Shown here one piece after another: positions 44,798 to 53,959 of a DNA stretch of 64,000 nucleotides (positions are counted from its first letter, which is position 1; the number at the start of each line of letters is the position of its first letter). Both the position numbers and the translations under genes were made by a program. The notes beneath the pieces are model-generated. The model was given only the letters and a program-made list of their open reading frames with translations. It had not been told where the DNA came from and searched no databases. This stretch comes from Pseudobacteroides cellulosolvens ATCC 35603 = DSM 2933 (GTDB lineage Bacteria; Bacillota; Clostridia; Acetivibrionales; DSM-2933). The stretch is from contig NZ_LGTC01000001.1 in NCBI RefSeq assembly GCF_001262605.1, positions 1,343,501 through 1,407,500 on the forward strand, read 5' to 3'.

Positions 44798-47188
44798 TTA
44801 TTTATTAACTTTTACGATATAATTATTATTGTCCCATTCAACACTTGCACCCAAGCTTTCTGAAATAAACCTGACAGGAACAAGAGTTCTCCCGTTTATG
44901 ACTTTCGCAGGAACTTCCAAAACTTTATGGTTTAAATTTACAAAAGCATCCAAACTGTCAACCTTTAGCTCTACTTTTGTATCACCAAGGATTCCAGTAA
45001 CAGTTCTTGTATTTCCATTCCATAAAACATTTGCTCCAAGCCCTTCAAAAATTGCCCTTAACGGAACCAAAACCCTATCTTTCTCAATTACTGGATATAT
45101 ATCTGTTTTGATTTCCCTACCGTTTATTAATAGCTTTATTTGCCTGTTTACACATTCAGTTGGACTTGAATTGAGATTTGAAACACAAGTATAAAACTCA
45201 CCTTCAACTATTTGGGTACCAATAGCGACGTATTGATTCCCATCATATGCTAAAGCATATGCAGTAAAATTTTTATCTATTTCTTCAGGTTTATCCCATT
45301 TTATACCATCATTTGACTTTGAGAGAGAACAATGATAACTGTGGCCATCCTCATAAGATAGAGAAATAAATTGACTACCGTTCCATATTGTAACTGGGTG
45401 TATTATTTCATTATTGAGCGTTTGTTTATTCCATGATATCCCATCCAGGGAAGTTAAAATATAAGGCTTTTCAGGTACAAATGCTATAAAGTTATTACAG
45501 TACAAGATTTGTGAAATGAATTGATTATCCATTTCAATATATTTTTTGTTCCAATTTATGCAGTCATTTGATGTTAAAATAACAGACTTACCTCCGATTG
45601 CAACGGTATGGTTCCCATCGTAAGCAACACTACACAATACGTCATTGCTTTCAAGAACTTTATCCCACTCTTTTCCATCATACGATGTATACACAACACC
45701 CAAGATGTTCTCGAGACTTTCATATTTATGTGCAATAGCCAAAAAACGGTCTCCAATCCATGCTACTTTATTAAAACTTATTTTTAGATCCTCCACTTCA
45801 TCAACTTCATTCCAGTTTTCGCCGTCTTCTGACTCAGTAATAAAAAATTCACTTCCAACTGCAATATACTTTTTACCGTTATAGGCTATGCTGTTTATTG
45901 ATGGCGTATAGCTGGAACCGAATTTTACCCTTGGACCGATACAGTCAGCAGGTTTAAATGTCCAGTTTATACCATCATAAGATTCGGCAAATAGTCCATC
46001 TTTATAGCCTTTTACAAATCCGAGAAATTTCTTTCCATCCCATATCAAATCAGTAATTGGTGTAAAGTCCCCTGGTGCTTCTAAAAATACAATATCCTTT
46101 TGACCTTCATTTGTCATAGTTGTAATTGACCCATTAGTGCCAACAATTGCAATTTTGTCTTTGATTTTTATTATATCAAAGTAGGTTCTATCTGGTCCAT
46201 GGTCATAAAGAGGAGTAAGAACCTCACCATAATATTCCTTTACATACCAAGTGATTCCATCATCTGATTCAACAACATCAGACAAGGTGATTCCTATATA
46301 TTTTTTATCATTTTTCAATATTGAAAAAATTCCAAAGCCTATACTGTCTTTTATACTGGATTTTACCCAGTTAACTCCGTCAATTGATTTCATTATTAAT
46401 CCATGAGGACGTTTTGCTATTTCTTCAACATAAGATTCTCCGTTTGGATAAATTCTATGAATCTCTGTATCGGTAAAATGAGCACAAGGGAGCAAAAATG
46501 AATCTCCATCCCAAAAAATACCGTTCAACCTCATGTCTTTCATTTCACTTTTAACCCACGATTTCCCATCAGGGGATGATAATATAAAGCCGTTTGTTGC
46601 ACTTAAGGATATAGAGAATATAGAATCTTTTTCATTAGATTTAAGCCCTGAATTATTTGTTTTATTTCCTGTGACAATAAGTGTTTTACCGTTCCAAGCA
46701 ATACCATTTAAATTTGCATTGGTACCACTGCTTACTTTTTGCCATATATCAGCATCCTTGGATTCCAGAATTGTCCCATTATCCCCTACTATAAAAAACA
46801 TTGTGCCATTCCAGATAACTTTATTAAGATTTTCTGTAAAGTTGGTATGTACATTTTCCCATACAATACCATCTTTTGATCTTAGGATAGTTCCCTTAAT
46901 ACCTACTGCGATAAACTGATTATTACCCCACGATATACAATTAAGTTGGTTTTTTGTACCTGAGTTTTGGATAGTCCAGTTAATATTGTCATATGATAAC
47001 CTAATACATCCGTTTGATTCTACTATAACGCTAACATTTTCGTTATAGGCTATTCCTGTAATGATATTATGGCCGACATATGGATTTTTTATAAAATTTG
47101 TTTTCTGGCCTGCATATATGCTATTCGAATTAAATAGGGTAAAAATTATACATATAAATAATGAAACAACAATCAATTTTTTATTCAT
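44798..47188 (-). CDS. secreted repeat propeller with copper-amine-oxidase-like stalk domain
   Basis: About 796 residues with a signal peptide (1-26). Many repeats of about 40 residues follow, of the form GIAWNGKTLIVTGNKT / ILESKDADIWQKVSSGTN; they resemble Ycf48-like or BNR propeller blades (W-x(N)-G and S-x-DG-x-x-W). The C-terminal 120 residues are two Cu_amine_oxidN1 'stalk' units (IKLLINGREIKTD...RVLVPLRAIFEGLG and RTLVPVRFISESLG). Such units are frequent on clostridial surface proteins. GAGGTG precedes ATG 47188. There is no dockerin. It may be a cell-surface protein; the function is unknown. Confidence 0.8.
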   Translation of the reverse strand: MNKKLIVVSLFICIIFTLFNSNSIYAGQKTNFIKNPYVGHNIITGIAYNENVSVIVESNGCIRLSYDNINWTIQNSGTKNQLNCISWGNNQFIAVGIKGTILRSKDGIVWENVHTNFTENLNKVIWNGTMFFIVGDNGTILESKDADIWQKVSSGTNANLNGIAWNGKTLIVTGNKTNNSGLKSNEKDSIFSISLSATNGFILSSPDGKSWVKSEMKDMRLNGIFWDGDSFLLPCAHFTDTEIHRIYPNGESYVEEIAKRPHGLIMKSIDGVNWVKSSIKDSIGFGIFSILKNDKKYIGITLSDVVESDDGITWYVKEYYGEVLTPLYDHGPDRTYFDIIKIKDKIAIVGTNGSITTMTNEGQKDIVFLEAPGDFTPITDLIWDGKKFLGFVKGYKDGLFAESYDGINWTFKPADCIGPRVKFGSSYTPSINSIAYNGKKYIAVGSEFFITESEDGENWNEVDEVEDLKISFNKVAWIGDRFLAIAHKYESLENILGVVYTSYDGKEWDKVLESNDVLCSVAYDGNHTVAIGGKSVILTSNDCINWNKKYIEMDNQFISQILYCNNFIAFVPEKPYILTSLDGISWNKQTLNNEIIHPVTIWNGSQFISLSYEDGHSYHCSLSKSNDGIKWDKPEEIDKNFTAYALAYDGNQYVAIGTQIVEGEFYTCVSNLNSSPTECVNRQIKLLINGREIKTDIYPVIEKDRVLVPLRAIFEGLGANVLWNGNTRTVTGILGDTKVELKVDSLDAFVNLNHKVLEVPAKVINGRTLVPVRFISESLGASVEWDNNNYIVKVNK

Positions 47189-47485
47189 AGAACACCTCAA
47201 ATATAATGTTTTCAAACTATAAAAAAATAATTTATATCAAAGATATAAATATATTAGACTACGTTCTTTTATATAAACTATTCCATTATGTAAAGCCTTC
47301 CTGACGGATTGCTTTCAGTTCAATTATACCAATTTTATTTGCAATAAATAATACTTTTATATGAATTTTGAAAATATATTTTTAGTATTCTTTTTTGCAA
47401 AAGACCATACCACAAAAGTTGCCCTACTTAAAGAAAGATACAAAATGCTGAAATGTAATATTGAAGCAATCAGGGTTATTTAGTA

Positions 47486-47846
47486 AGCTCCCAATAGCAT
47501 TATCAAGGTAACAATAAATGGAAAACCACAAAAATTAGACATTTCTCCAAAAATTCTGAACAATAGAACCATGATTCCTTTAAGAAGCATATTTGAAGCA
47601 TGCGGGATAGTAGTAAAATGGGATGATAAGAAAAAAACTGTTTCAGATGTAAAAGGACGCAATAAATTGGTTCTAAAAGCTGATTCTAAAATAGCTTTAG
47701 TTAATAACAAAGAAAAAACCCTTTATGCATCTCCTATTATAATAAACAACCGCATGTATATTCCATTAAGGTTTGTCAGTGAATCATTCGGTTTTAAGGT
47801 GAAATGGTCAGGTGATACAAATACTGTAGAGATTAATACAAATTAG
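47486..47846 (+). pseudogene. stalk-domain (Cu_amine_oxidN1-like) remnant
   Basis: From a stop at 47483-47485 the frame reads IIKVTINGKPQKLDISP, then NNRTMIPLRSIFEACGIVV and NNRMYIPLRFVSESFGFKVK, a complete pair of stalk units like those ending the gene at 44798. There is no signal peptide and no upstream domain. It looks like the surviving 3' end of a deleted surface-protein gene. The ATG at 47571 could make a 91-residue fragment. It lies head-to-head with, and in opposite orientation to, the related gene. Confidence 0.65.
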
Positions 47847-47848
47847 TG

Positions 47849-48329
47849 TTAACGGTTAATTCTATTTAATGAGTTATTCAAATTATTAAGAGCACTTTCA
47901 ATTTTTTTATATAAAGTTTTTTCAATTTCAATTATAGTTCCATCAGTTCTTTGTATTGTATTGCATCCATCCTCTGCGATAATAAATTCTTTTTGTATAA
48001 CTTGATTTTTGTAAATTGTAACTTTATTTCCAAATGGACAGCTTGTACCTGTTTTAATTACTTTCGGGGAATTCTCTACTATTTGAATAAGTTCCTCAGC
48101 TAATTTGCTATCTTTAATATGGATTTCTCCTTTAGAATTCTTTATGTGAATATTAACTCCTTCTTCCACAACTACTGGAGTATTTTTACTTTTGTTCACA
48201 CTGCTAGATTGTTGAATAAAATTGTTTGTGCTTTTGCCCAATGTTTTTTCTTTTCCACAACTACAGAATGAGAAAAAAAAATGTACAAGCAAAAATCAAG
48301 TATAAATATTTTTTTATACAAATTTTCAT
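47849..48329 (-). pseudogene. small lipoprotein with a T9-tract frameshift
   Basis: The ATG at 48329 gives a lipoprotein-like start, MKICIKKYLYLIFACT, running into a tract of nine T (48273-48281). With eight T the next part would be FFFSFCSCGKEKTLGKS, a lipobox-like end. With nine the frame is lost and a stop follows. Beyond the tract the frame encodes IHIKNSKGEIHIKDSKLAEE and IAEDGCNTIQRTDGTIIEI to 47849. No family is recognised. The break may be a sequencing error, a mutation, or slipped-strand phase variation. Confidence 0.55.
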
Positions 48330-48536
48330 AAATAGCACCCAGTTCCCCACACATTTACTTTTATGGTAATCGTAACATTTTGTATAATATATGTCAATTT
48401 GCAGTATTTGATGTGCTACTTTTTTATCCGCTATTCCATAATATACATGCTCTAATCCTGTTTATTTCTTTATGTAAACACTGTATTATGTAAACTAACA
48501 AGTGTTTAGCATTTCTTATTTAAAGTGAGTGAGATT

Positions 48537-49892
48537 ATGAGTATGAAATTAGATTATGTAAAAAATTACAAATTAGGTTCTCTATTTAAAAGAAAATTCT
48601 ATATTCCCGTTATAACTAAATTTTACTTAAGCCATTTATTTTCAATTATTTGGCTAGTAATTTCCATTATTGTTTCTAATGATTGGATATCGGACTTATC
48701 TAAATTAGTTTCTATGCCGGTTTCAATAGCAATAGTGGGAGGAATTGCACTTATACCTGGATATATAAATTCATTTTTAGTTTTAAGCCTGTTATTGGAC
48801 AAACAGCCAAAGTTAAAGGATGATACCCCCAATAAGGATGTTACTATTCTTATTGCTGCAAGAAATGAGGAAACAAGAATTGAGGAAACATTAAGATATA
48901 TTTCCAATCAAGACTATACAGGAAAAATTAAAGTTGTAATTATTGATAATGCTTCTAGCGACAATACTTCTATTAATGCAGCAAAAGCGGGAGAAAAATT
49001 AAACTTGGATTTAAAAGTAATAGAAGAGGCCTCACCTGGAAAATTTAATGCTCTAAATACTGGGCTTTACAATGTAACTACCGACTTAATAATTACAGTT
49101 GATGCAGATACGTTATTACACAAATCTGCTGTGAGGCACTTGATTTCAAGGATTGAGAGCAGTCCCCTTGAGGTATGCGCAGTTGCCGGCTCAGTCCTTG
49201 TTCGCAACAGTAGACATAATTTTTTAACAAGAATACAGGAATGGGATTATTTTTTGGGCATTGCATCCATAAAGAGGCTGCAAGGGCTCTACCAGGGAAC
49301 TTTAGTGGTTCAGGGAGCTTATAGTGCTTACAAGACTGATGCTGTTAAAAAAGTTGGCGGATGGCCTGATGCAATAGGTGAAGATATAGTTTTAACATGG
49401 AATTTTTTAAAAAACGGCTGGAAAACATATTTTGAGCCGCTTGCTGTAGCATTTACAGATGTACCTACTACATTAAAATCCCTCTCAAGACAGCGTTCAA
49501 GATGGGCACGGGGTATGATAGAAGCCCTAAATAATATAAAACCCTGGCATCAGCCATCAAATTATACCAAGTATCTTACAGGTGTAAATCTAATTATGCC
49601 TTACATGGATATTGCCTATACTTTATTTTGGTTGCCCGGTTTAGTCCTTGCGTTTTTAGGTATCTTTTGGATAGTTGGCCCAATGACCCTGTTGGTTTTA
49701 CCTATGACACTAATAAGCTATACAATTTTATTTCTACATCAGAGGGATGTTTTTGGAAAATTAAATTTAAAGATACGAAAAAACCGTACTGGCTTTATTT
49801 TTTTTGTCCTATGCTATCAGATGATTATGACTCCAATTTCAGTATTGGGATATATCCAGGAGTTATTTAAGCTTAAAAGATTATGGAAGTAA
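48537..49892 (+). CDS. membrane glycosyltransferase family 2
   Basis: The protein has 451 residues. N-terminal membrane helices cover about 30-55 and 65-85. The GT2 domain has ILIAARNEETRIEETLRYIS, the first Asp in VVIIDNASSDNTS, DADTLLHKSAVRHL (DxD), EDIVLTWNFLKNGW (catalytic Asp) and RQRSRWARGM (QxxRW-like). Three C-terminal helices follow. This is the processive synthase layout (BcsA/PgaC-like). The substrate is not determinable. ATG 48537 is favoured over the GTG 12 nt upstream, but its ribosome site is weak. Confidence 0.9.
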   Translation: MSMKLDYVKNYKLGSLFKRKFYIPVITKFYLSHLFSIIWLVISIIVSNDWISDLSKLVSMPVSIAIVGGIALIPGYINSFLVLSLLLDKQPKLKDDTPNKDVTILIAARNEETRIEETLRYISNQDYTGKIKVVIIDNASSDNTSINAAKAGEKLNLDLKVIEEASPGKFNALNTGLYNVTTDLIITVDADTLLHKSAVRHLISRIESSPLEVCAVAGSVLVRNSRHNFLTRIQEWDYFLGIASIKRLQGLYQGTLVVQGAYSAYKTDAVKKVGGWPDAIGEDIVLTWNFLKNGWKTYFEPLAVAFTDVPTTLKSLSRQRSRWARGMIEALNNIKPWHQPSNYTKYLTGVNLIMPYMDIAYTLFWLPGLVLAFLGIFWIVGPMTLLVLPMTLISYTILFLHQRDVFGKLNLKIRKNRTGFIFFVLCYQMIMTPISVLGYIQELFKLKRLWK

Positions 49893-49900
49893 GCATGCTA

Positions 49901-49929
49901 GGGGCATTTCAGCTTTTTGAAATGCCCCC
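49901..49929 (+). terminator. terminator after glycosyltransferase gene
   Basis: GGGGCATTTCA/TGAAATGCCCC forms an 11-bp perfect stem with a 7-nt loop, 9 nt after the stop codon. Only a short CTT follows, so the T-tract is weak. Confidence 0.6.
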
Positions 49930-49978
49930 TTGACCAGTTAATTGCTTATTAATACCTTAATCGTTAACTTAAATTCAA

Positions 49979-50007
49979 TTGCAAGGCAAAGAAAATTATA
50001 GTAAAAT
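49979..50007 (+). promoter_or_regulatory. candidate sigma-A promoter of the GH26 gene
   Basis: TTGCAA and TAAAAT are separated by 17 nt, about 110 nt upstream of the ATG. An AAAGGAGG site lies just before the start codon. This is the best promoter match in the gap, but AT-rich DNA gives many. Confidence 0.35.
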
Positions 50008-50115
50008 TGTTTATATAGAATCGATTATAGAATTATTTATAGAATTTATATACAAATACTTAAAGTTGTATCCATATTTTTTATTATATTATATTATTTC
50101 AAAGGAGGAGTTATC

Positions 50116-52164
50116 ATGAATAAGAAACCTGTCTTAAAGGTTTTCTTAGTGTGGGTATTGGCAGCATTGATACCCATAACGTCACTTACTGGTGCATCAT
50201 TTTCTGCAACAACTGAAGGAGTAAAGTATGAATTTGAGAAAGGTACGCATAATGGTGCTCAAATTTATACCGACTATGTGGGAACAACAGACGATGGCCA
50301 GGCAATAGACCTTACTGGTGCATCTTGCAGCTTTATTGGCCAAAAGGGTACAAGCACTTCTGTAGATGTTGATATTAGTGAAGCAGGGCTTTATGAATTA
50401 ATTGTCCGCTATGCCCAGCCATATGACAAAAACAAAAAAGTACAATATCTCAATGTAAACGGTTCCAATCAGGGAGAGATAAGCTTTGGCTATACTCTTA
50501 CCTGGAAGGAAATTTCCGCAGGTATAGTAAAGCTAAATAAAGGTAAAAACAACATACAATTCGAAAGCTACTGGGGATATACCTATTTTGATTATCTTAT
50601 AGTTAAACCTGCAGATGAAAATATTAGAAATCTTAAAGTTCCCAAAACATTGGTAAATCCCAATGCTACAAAAGAAGCAAAATCACTTATGAGCTATCTT
50701 GTAGACACATACGGAAAGCATATTCTTTCAGGCCAGCAAGAGCTTTGCGGTTCTCATAACTACGAAGGTTCCGAGGCCGAATTCACTTACATAAAAGAAA
50801 AAACAGGAAAAATGCCTGCAGTTAGAGGTTTTGACTTTATGAATTTCAGAGGAAACGGTTTACTCTGGGATGACCTATGTGCTGAGCGAGTTATTGACTG
50901 GTACAATAATAAGAACGGCATACCTACAGTTTGCTGGCATTGGTTCTCACCTGGAAATATCGGTAAAAAAGCAGATAACAGCTTTTACACCGAAAGCACC
51001 ACCTTCAGCATATCAAAGGCTTTGACTGCTGGAACAGCAGAAAACAAGGCACTTCTTAATGATATTGATTTTATGGCTGGAAAGCTAAAACAGGTTCAGG
51101 ATGCAGGAGTTCCAATTCTTTTCAGACCTCTTCATGAAGCAGAAGGTGCTTGGTTCTGGTGGGGTGCCGAAGGACCTGAAAACTGTGTTAAGCTGTACAG
51201 ACTTCTTTATGAAAAGTTTACAAAGGAATATGGGATCAATAACCTTATTTGGGTTTGGACCTCCTATACTTACAACACTTCTCCAAAATGGTATCCAGGT
51301 GATGATGTAGTTGATATAGTAGGTTATGATAAGTACAACGCCAAGGATGGAAAACCGAACGGAAGTGCAATATCCTCTACTTTCTATAACCTGGTACAGC
51401 TTACAGGCGGAAACAAGTTGGTCACAATGAGTGAAAATGATACAATTCCAAGGGTTGAAAACCTTAAAAATGAAATGGCCGGCTGGCTCTATTTCTGCCC
51501 TTGGTACGGATGGCATCTGACAGGAGAACAGAACAACCCTGTTGAGTGGCTTGCTGAAATGTATAAGAGTGAATATTGTATAACCTTGGATGAACTACCT
51601 AACCTTAAAACATACCCTGTTTCAGGCTATACTTCATCTCCATCTACTAAACCAACGCCAACTCCTACTTCGACAATAAAGCCGACAGGATCTTATTATG
51701 ATATATGGGGATATATTTCAACGGATTTTAATGCCTCTTCCACATCTTCCATCAAAGCAGATTTTGTTGTACAAATAGGAGAACTTAAAGCCAAAACCGA
51801 TGCTGACGGATATTTTAAAATACAAGATATTCCAGCATCAATCAAGCATACAATAAAAATAAGCAAACCCGGTTATTTGACTCTTGAAAAGAGTATTAAT
51901 GTAACAAATAACAAAGGAATTTCTTCAGCTGATTCACCTCTTACTTTATGGGCTGGAGACTTAAATAATGATGGAACTGGAGACGGTGTTATAAACATGT
52001 CCGATATTGTACAGCTTGCCAAGTCTTTTGGTGCTGTAAAGGAAGATGCCAAATTTGTTTCAAGCTGCGACTTGAACATGGATTCTTCAATCAACATGAG
52101 TGATGTAATTATAATTGCAAAACACTTTAATTATACTTCTGTAAATTATTCAGAAATAAAATAG
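50116..52164 (+). CDS. GH26 mannanase with CBM35 and dockerin
   Basis: The protein has 682 residues with a signal peptide (1-30). A CBM35-like module (about 35-166, VKYEFEKGTHNGAQIYTDYV, NNIQFESYWGYTYFDYLIVK) precedes a GH26 catalytic domain (about 178-490). The acid/base is Glu341 in RPLHEAEGAWFWWG and the nucleophile is Glu440 in LVTMSENDTIP. A TPTPTST linker, an X-like module and a type I dockerin (GVINMSDIVQLAKSFG, SSINMSDVIIIAKHFN) follow. GH26 members mostly cleave beta-1,4-mannan. With the GH5 enzyme at 7510-9462 it gives two mannan-active candidates in one window. AAAGGAGGAGTTATC precedes the ATG. Confidence 0.92.
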   Translation: MNKKPVLKVFLVWVLAALIPITSLTGASFSATTEGVKYEFEKGTHNGAQIYTDYVGTTDDGQAIDLTGASCSFIGQKGTSTSVDVDISEAGLYELIVRYAQPYDKNKKVQYLNVNGSNQGEISFGYTLTWKEISAGIVKLNKGKNNIQFESYWGYTYFDYLIVKPADENIRNLKVPKTLVNPNATKEAKSLMSYLVDTYGKHILSGQQELCGSHNYEGSEAEFTYIKEKTGKMPAVRGFDFMNFRGNGLLWDDLCAERVIDWYNNKNGIPTVCWHWFSPGNIGKKADNSFYTESTTFSISKALTAGTAENKALLNDIDFMAGKLKQVQDAGVPILFRPLHEAEGAWFWWGAEGPENCVKLYRLLYEKFTKEYGINNLIWVWTSYTYNTSPKWYPGDDVVDIVGYDKYNAKDGKPNGSAISSTFYNLVQLTGGNKLVTMSENDTIPRVENLKNEMAGWLYFCPWYGWHLTGEQNNPVEWLAEMYKSEYCITLDELPNLKTYPVSGYTSSPSTKPTPTPTSTIKPTGSYYDIWGYISTDFNASSTSSIKADFVVQIGELKAKTDADGYFKIQDIPASIKHTIKISKPGYLTLEKSINVTNNKGISSADSPLTLWAGDLNNDGTGDGVINMSDIVQLAKSFGAVKEDAKFVSSCDLNMDSSINMSDVIIIAKHFNYTSVNYSEIK

Positions 52165-52190
52165 TATACTATCTAAATGATTGAAGAAAT

Positions 52191-52231
52191 GCTCACATGT
52201 CTTAATTTACCGACATGTGGGCATTTTTTTC
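52191..52231 (+). terminator. terminator after GH26 gene
   Basis: CACATGTC/GACATGTG with flanking GC pairs lies 27-58 nt beyond the stop and is followed by a seven-T run. It ends the GH26 transcript before the selO gene. Confidence 0.8.
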
Positions 52232-52439
52232 AACCAATTTTGGAATTAATATGTTTATCTTTAATAACTCTCTTCAGATACAAAATCGAAACAAAATGTA
52301 ATAATAAATCAGCTTATGTAAACAATAAAACATATAGATTATATTTAAATAAAATGGGTATTAATCAATCATAGGATTTATCAAGTGTTTTATTTTGAAA
52401 AATAATTATCATACAATGATTAGATTAAAAGGAGTTTCT

Positions 52440-53933
52440 ATGAAAGAAAATAGCACTAAAATTGAAATGGAAAAAACAGAAACAGGCTGGAACTTTGACA
52501 ACAGTTATGTCAATTTACCTGAATTGTTTTTTACCAGCCTCCACCCCACCCCTGTACGTTCACCGAAGCTAGTTTTTCTTAATGGTCCACTGGCTGAGTC
52601 CCTTGGGTTGAATGTCCGGTCATTACAAAGTGAAGATGGAGTAGCTATGCTTGCCGGCAACAGGATTTCTGAAGGTGCTTTTCCTCTTGCCCAAGCCTAT
52701 GCAGGGCATCAATTCGGGCATTTCACAATGCTAGGGGATGGACGGGCTCATTTGATTGGAGAACAAATTACACCAGCAGGTAAACGATTTGATATCCAGC
52801 TTAAGGGTTCTGGTAGAACGCCGTATTCAAGGGGCGGCGACGGCAGGGCAGCACTTGGGCCTATGCTTCGTGAATATATCATCAGTGAAGCAATGCATGC
52901 CCTCGGTATTCCTACTACCCGCAGTCTGGCTGTAGTCACAACAGGTGAAACAGTAATCCGTGAAACTGCCTTGCCTGGTGCCATTCTAACTCGCGTAGCT
53001 TCCAGCCATTTGCGTGTGGGAACCTTTCAATATGTTTCAAGATGGGGTACTGTTGAAGAACTCCGGACTTTGGCAGACTATACGATAAACCGCCATTTCT
53101 CAGGCATTAAGAACAGTGAGAATCGGTATCTTTCACTGCTTAATGAAGTAATCAAGAGACAGGCTGATTTGATTTCAAAATGGCAGATGGTTGGATTTAT
53201 ACATGGAGTGATGAATACCGATAACATGACAATTAGTGGGGAGACTATTGACTATGGCCCTTGTGCCTTTATGGATAATTATGATCCGTCAACTGTATTC
53301 AGTTCCATTGACACATATGGTCGCTATGCTTACGGTAATCAGCCTGACATAGGTGGCTGGAATCTTGCACGATTTGCTGAAACCCTATTGCCGCTTTTGG
53401 ACGTAAATCAGGATAAAGCTTTAAAACTGGCTCAGGATGCAATATCAGACTTTGTTGAACTATATCACAGTAACTGGCTTAATGGAATGAGAGTGAAACT
53501 GGGAATATCTAATGAAGAACCTCAGGATCAATCCCTTATTGAAGAACTCCTAGGACTTATGCACAAATACAATGCAGACTATACCAATACTTTCGCTGCA
53601 TTAACTTATGATATGCTTAAGGGAACGGCCTTGTTTGAATCCCAGGAATTTAATCAGTGGCACAAAAAGTGGCAGGAACGACTAACAAAGCAGCCGGAGT
53701 CCAAAGACGATTCAAAGCAGCTTATGAAAAACAACAATCCTACAGTGATACCTCGCAATCACCGGGTTGAGGAAGCACTTGAAGCCGCTGTTGAGCATGA
53801 GGACTACAGTGTGATGGAAAGACTTTTAAAAGTCCTTTCGGAACCATATTCCCAATCTCTCCAGCAAAATGACCACTATACTAATCCTCCTGCACCGTCA
53901 ACCTGCCCTTACCGAACATTTTGCGGTACTTAA
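52440..53933 (+). CDS. selO: SelO-family protein AMPylase (YdiU/UPF0061)
   Basis: About 497 residues. The motifs [60 protein letters not shown] and [20 protein letters not shown] are typical of this pseudokinase-fold family. Family members transfer AMP from ATP to protein hydroxyls. The conserved Asn/Asp of the last motif bind metal. It ends PYRTFCGT, giving the C-terminal Cys where some homologues have selenocysteine. AAAAGGAG precedes ATG 52440. It lies just upstream of an IS element. Confidence 0.93.
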   Translation: MKENSTKIEMEKTETGWNFDNSYVNLPELFFTSLHPTPVRSPKLVFLNGPLAESLGLNVRSLQSEDGVAMLAGNRISEGAFPLAQAYAGHQFGHFTMLGDGRAHLIGEQITPAGKRFDIQLKGSGRTPYSRGGDGRAALGPMLREYIISEAMHALGIPTTRSLAVVTTGETVIRETALPGAILTRVASSHLRVGTFQYVSRWGTVEELRTLADYTINRHFSGIKNSENRYLSLLNEVIKRQADLISKWQMVGFIHGVMNTDNMTISGETIDYGPCAFMDNYDPSTVFSSIDTYGRYAYGNQPDIGGWNLARFAETLLPLLDVNQDKALKLAQDAISDFVELYHSNWLNGMRVKLGISNEEPQDQSLIEELLGLMHKYNADYTNTFAALTYDMLKGTALFESQEFNQWHKKWQERLTKQPESKDDSKQLMKNNNPTVIPRNHRVEEALEAAVEHEDYSVMERLLKVLSEPYSQSLQQNDHYTNPPAPSTCPYRTFCGT

Positions 53934-53959
53934 TATGTAACATTAGATATAAATTTTAC

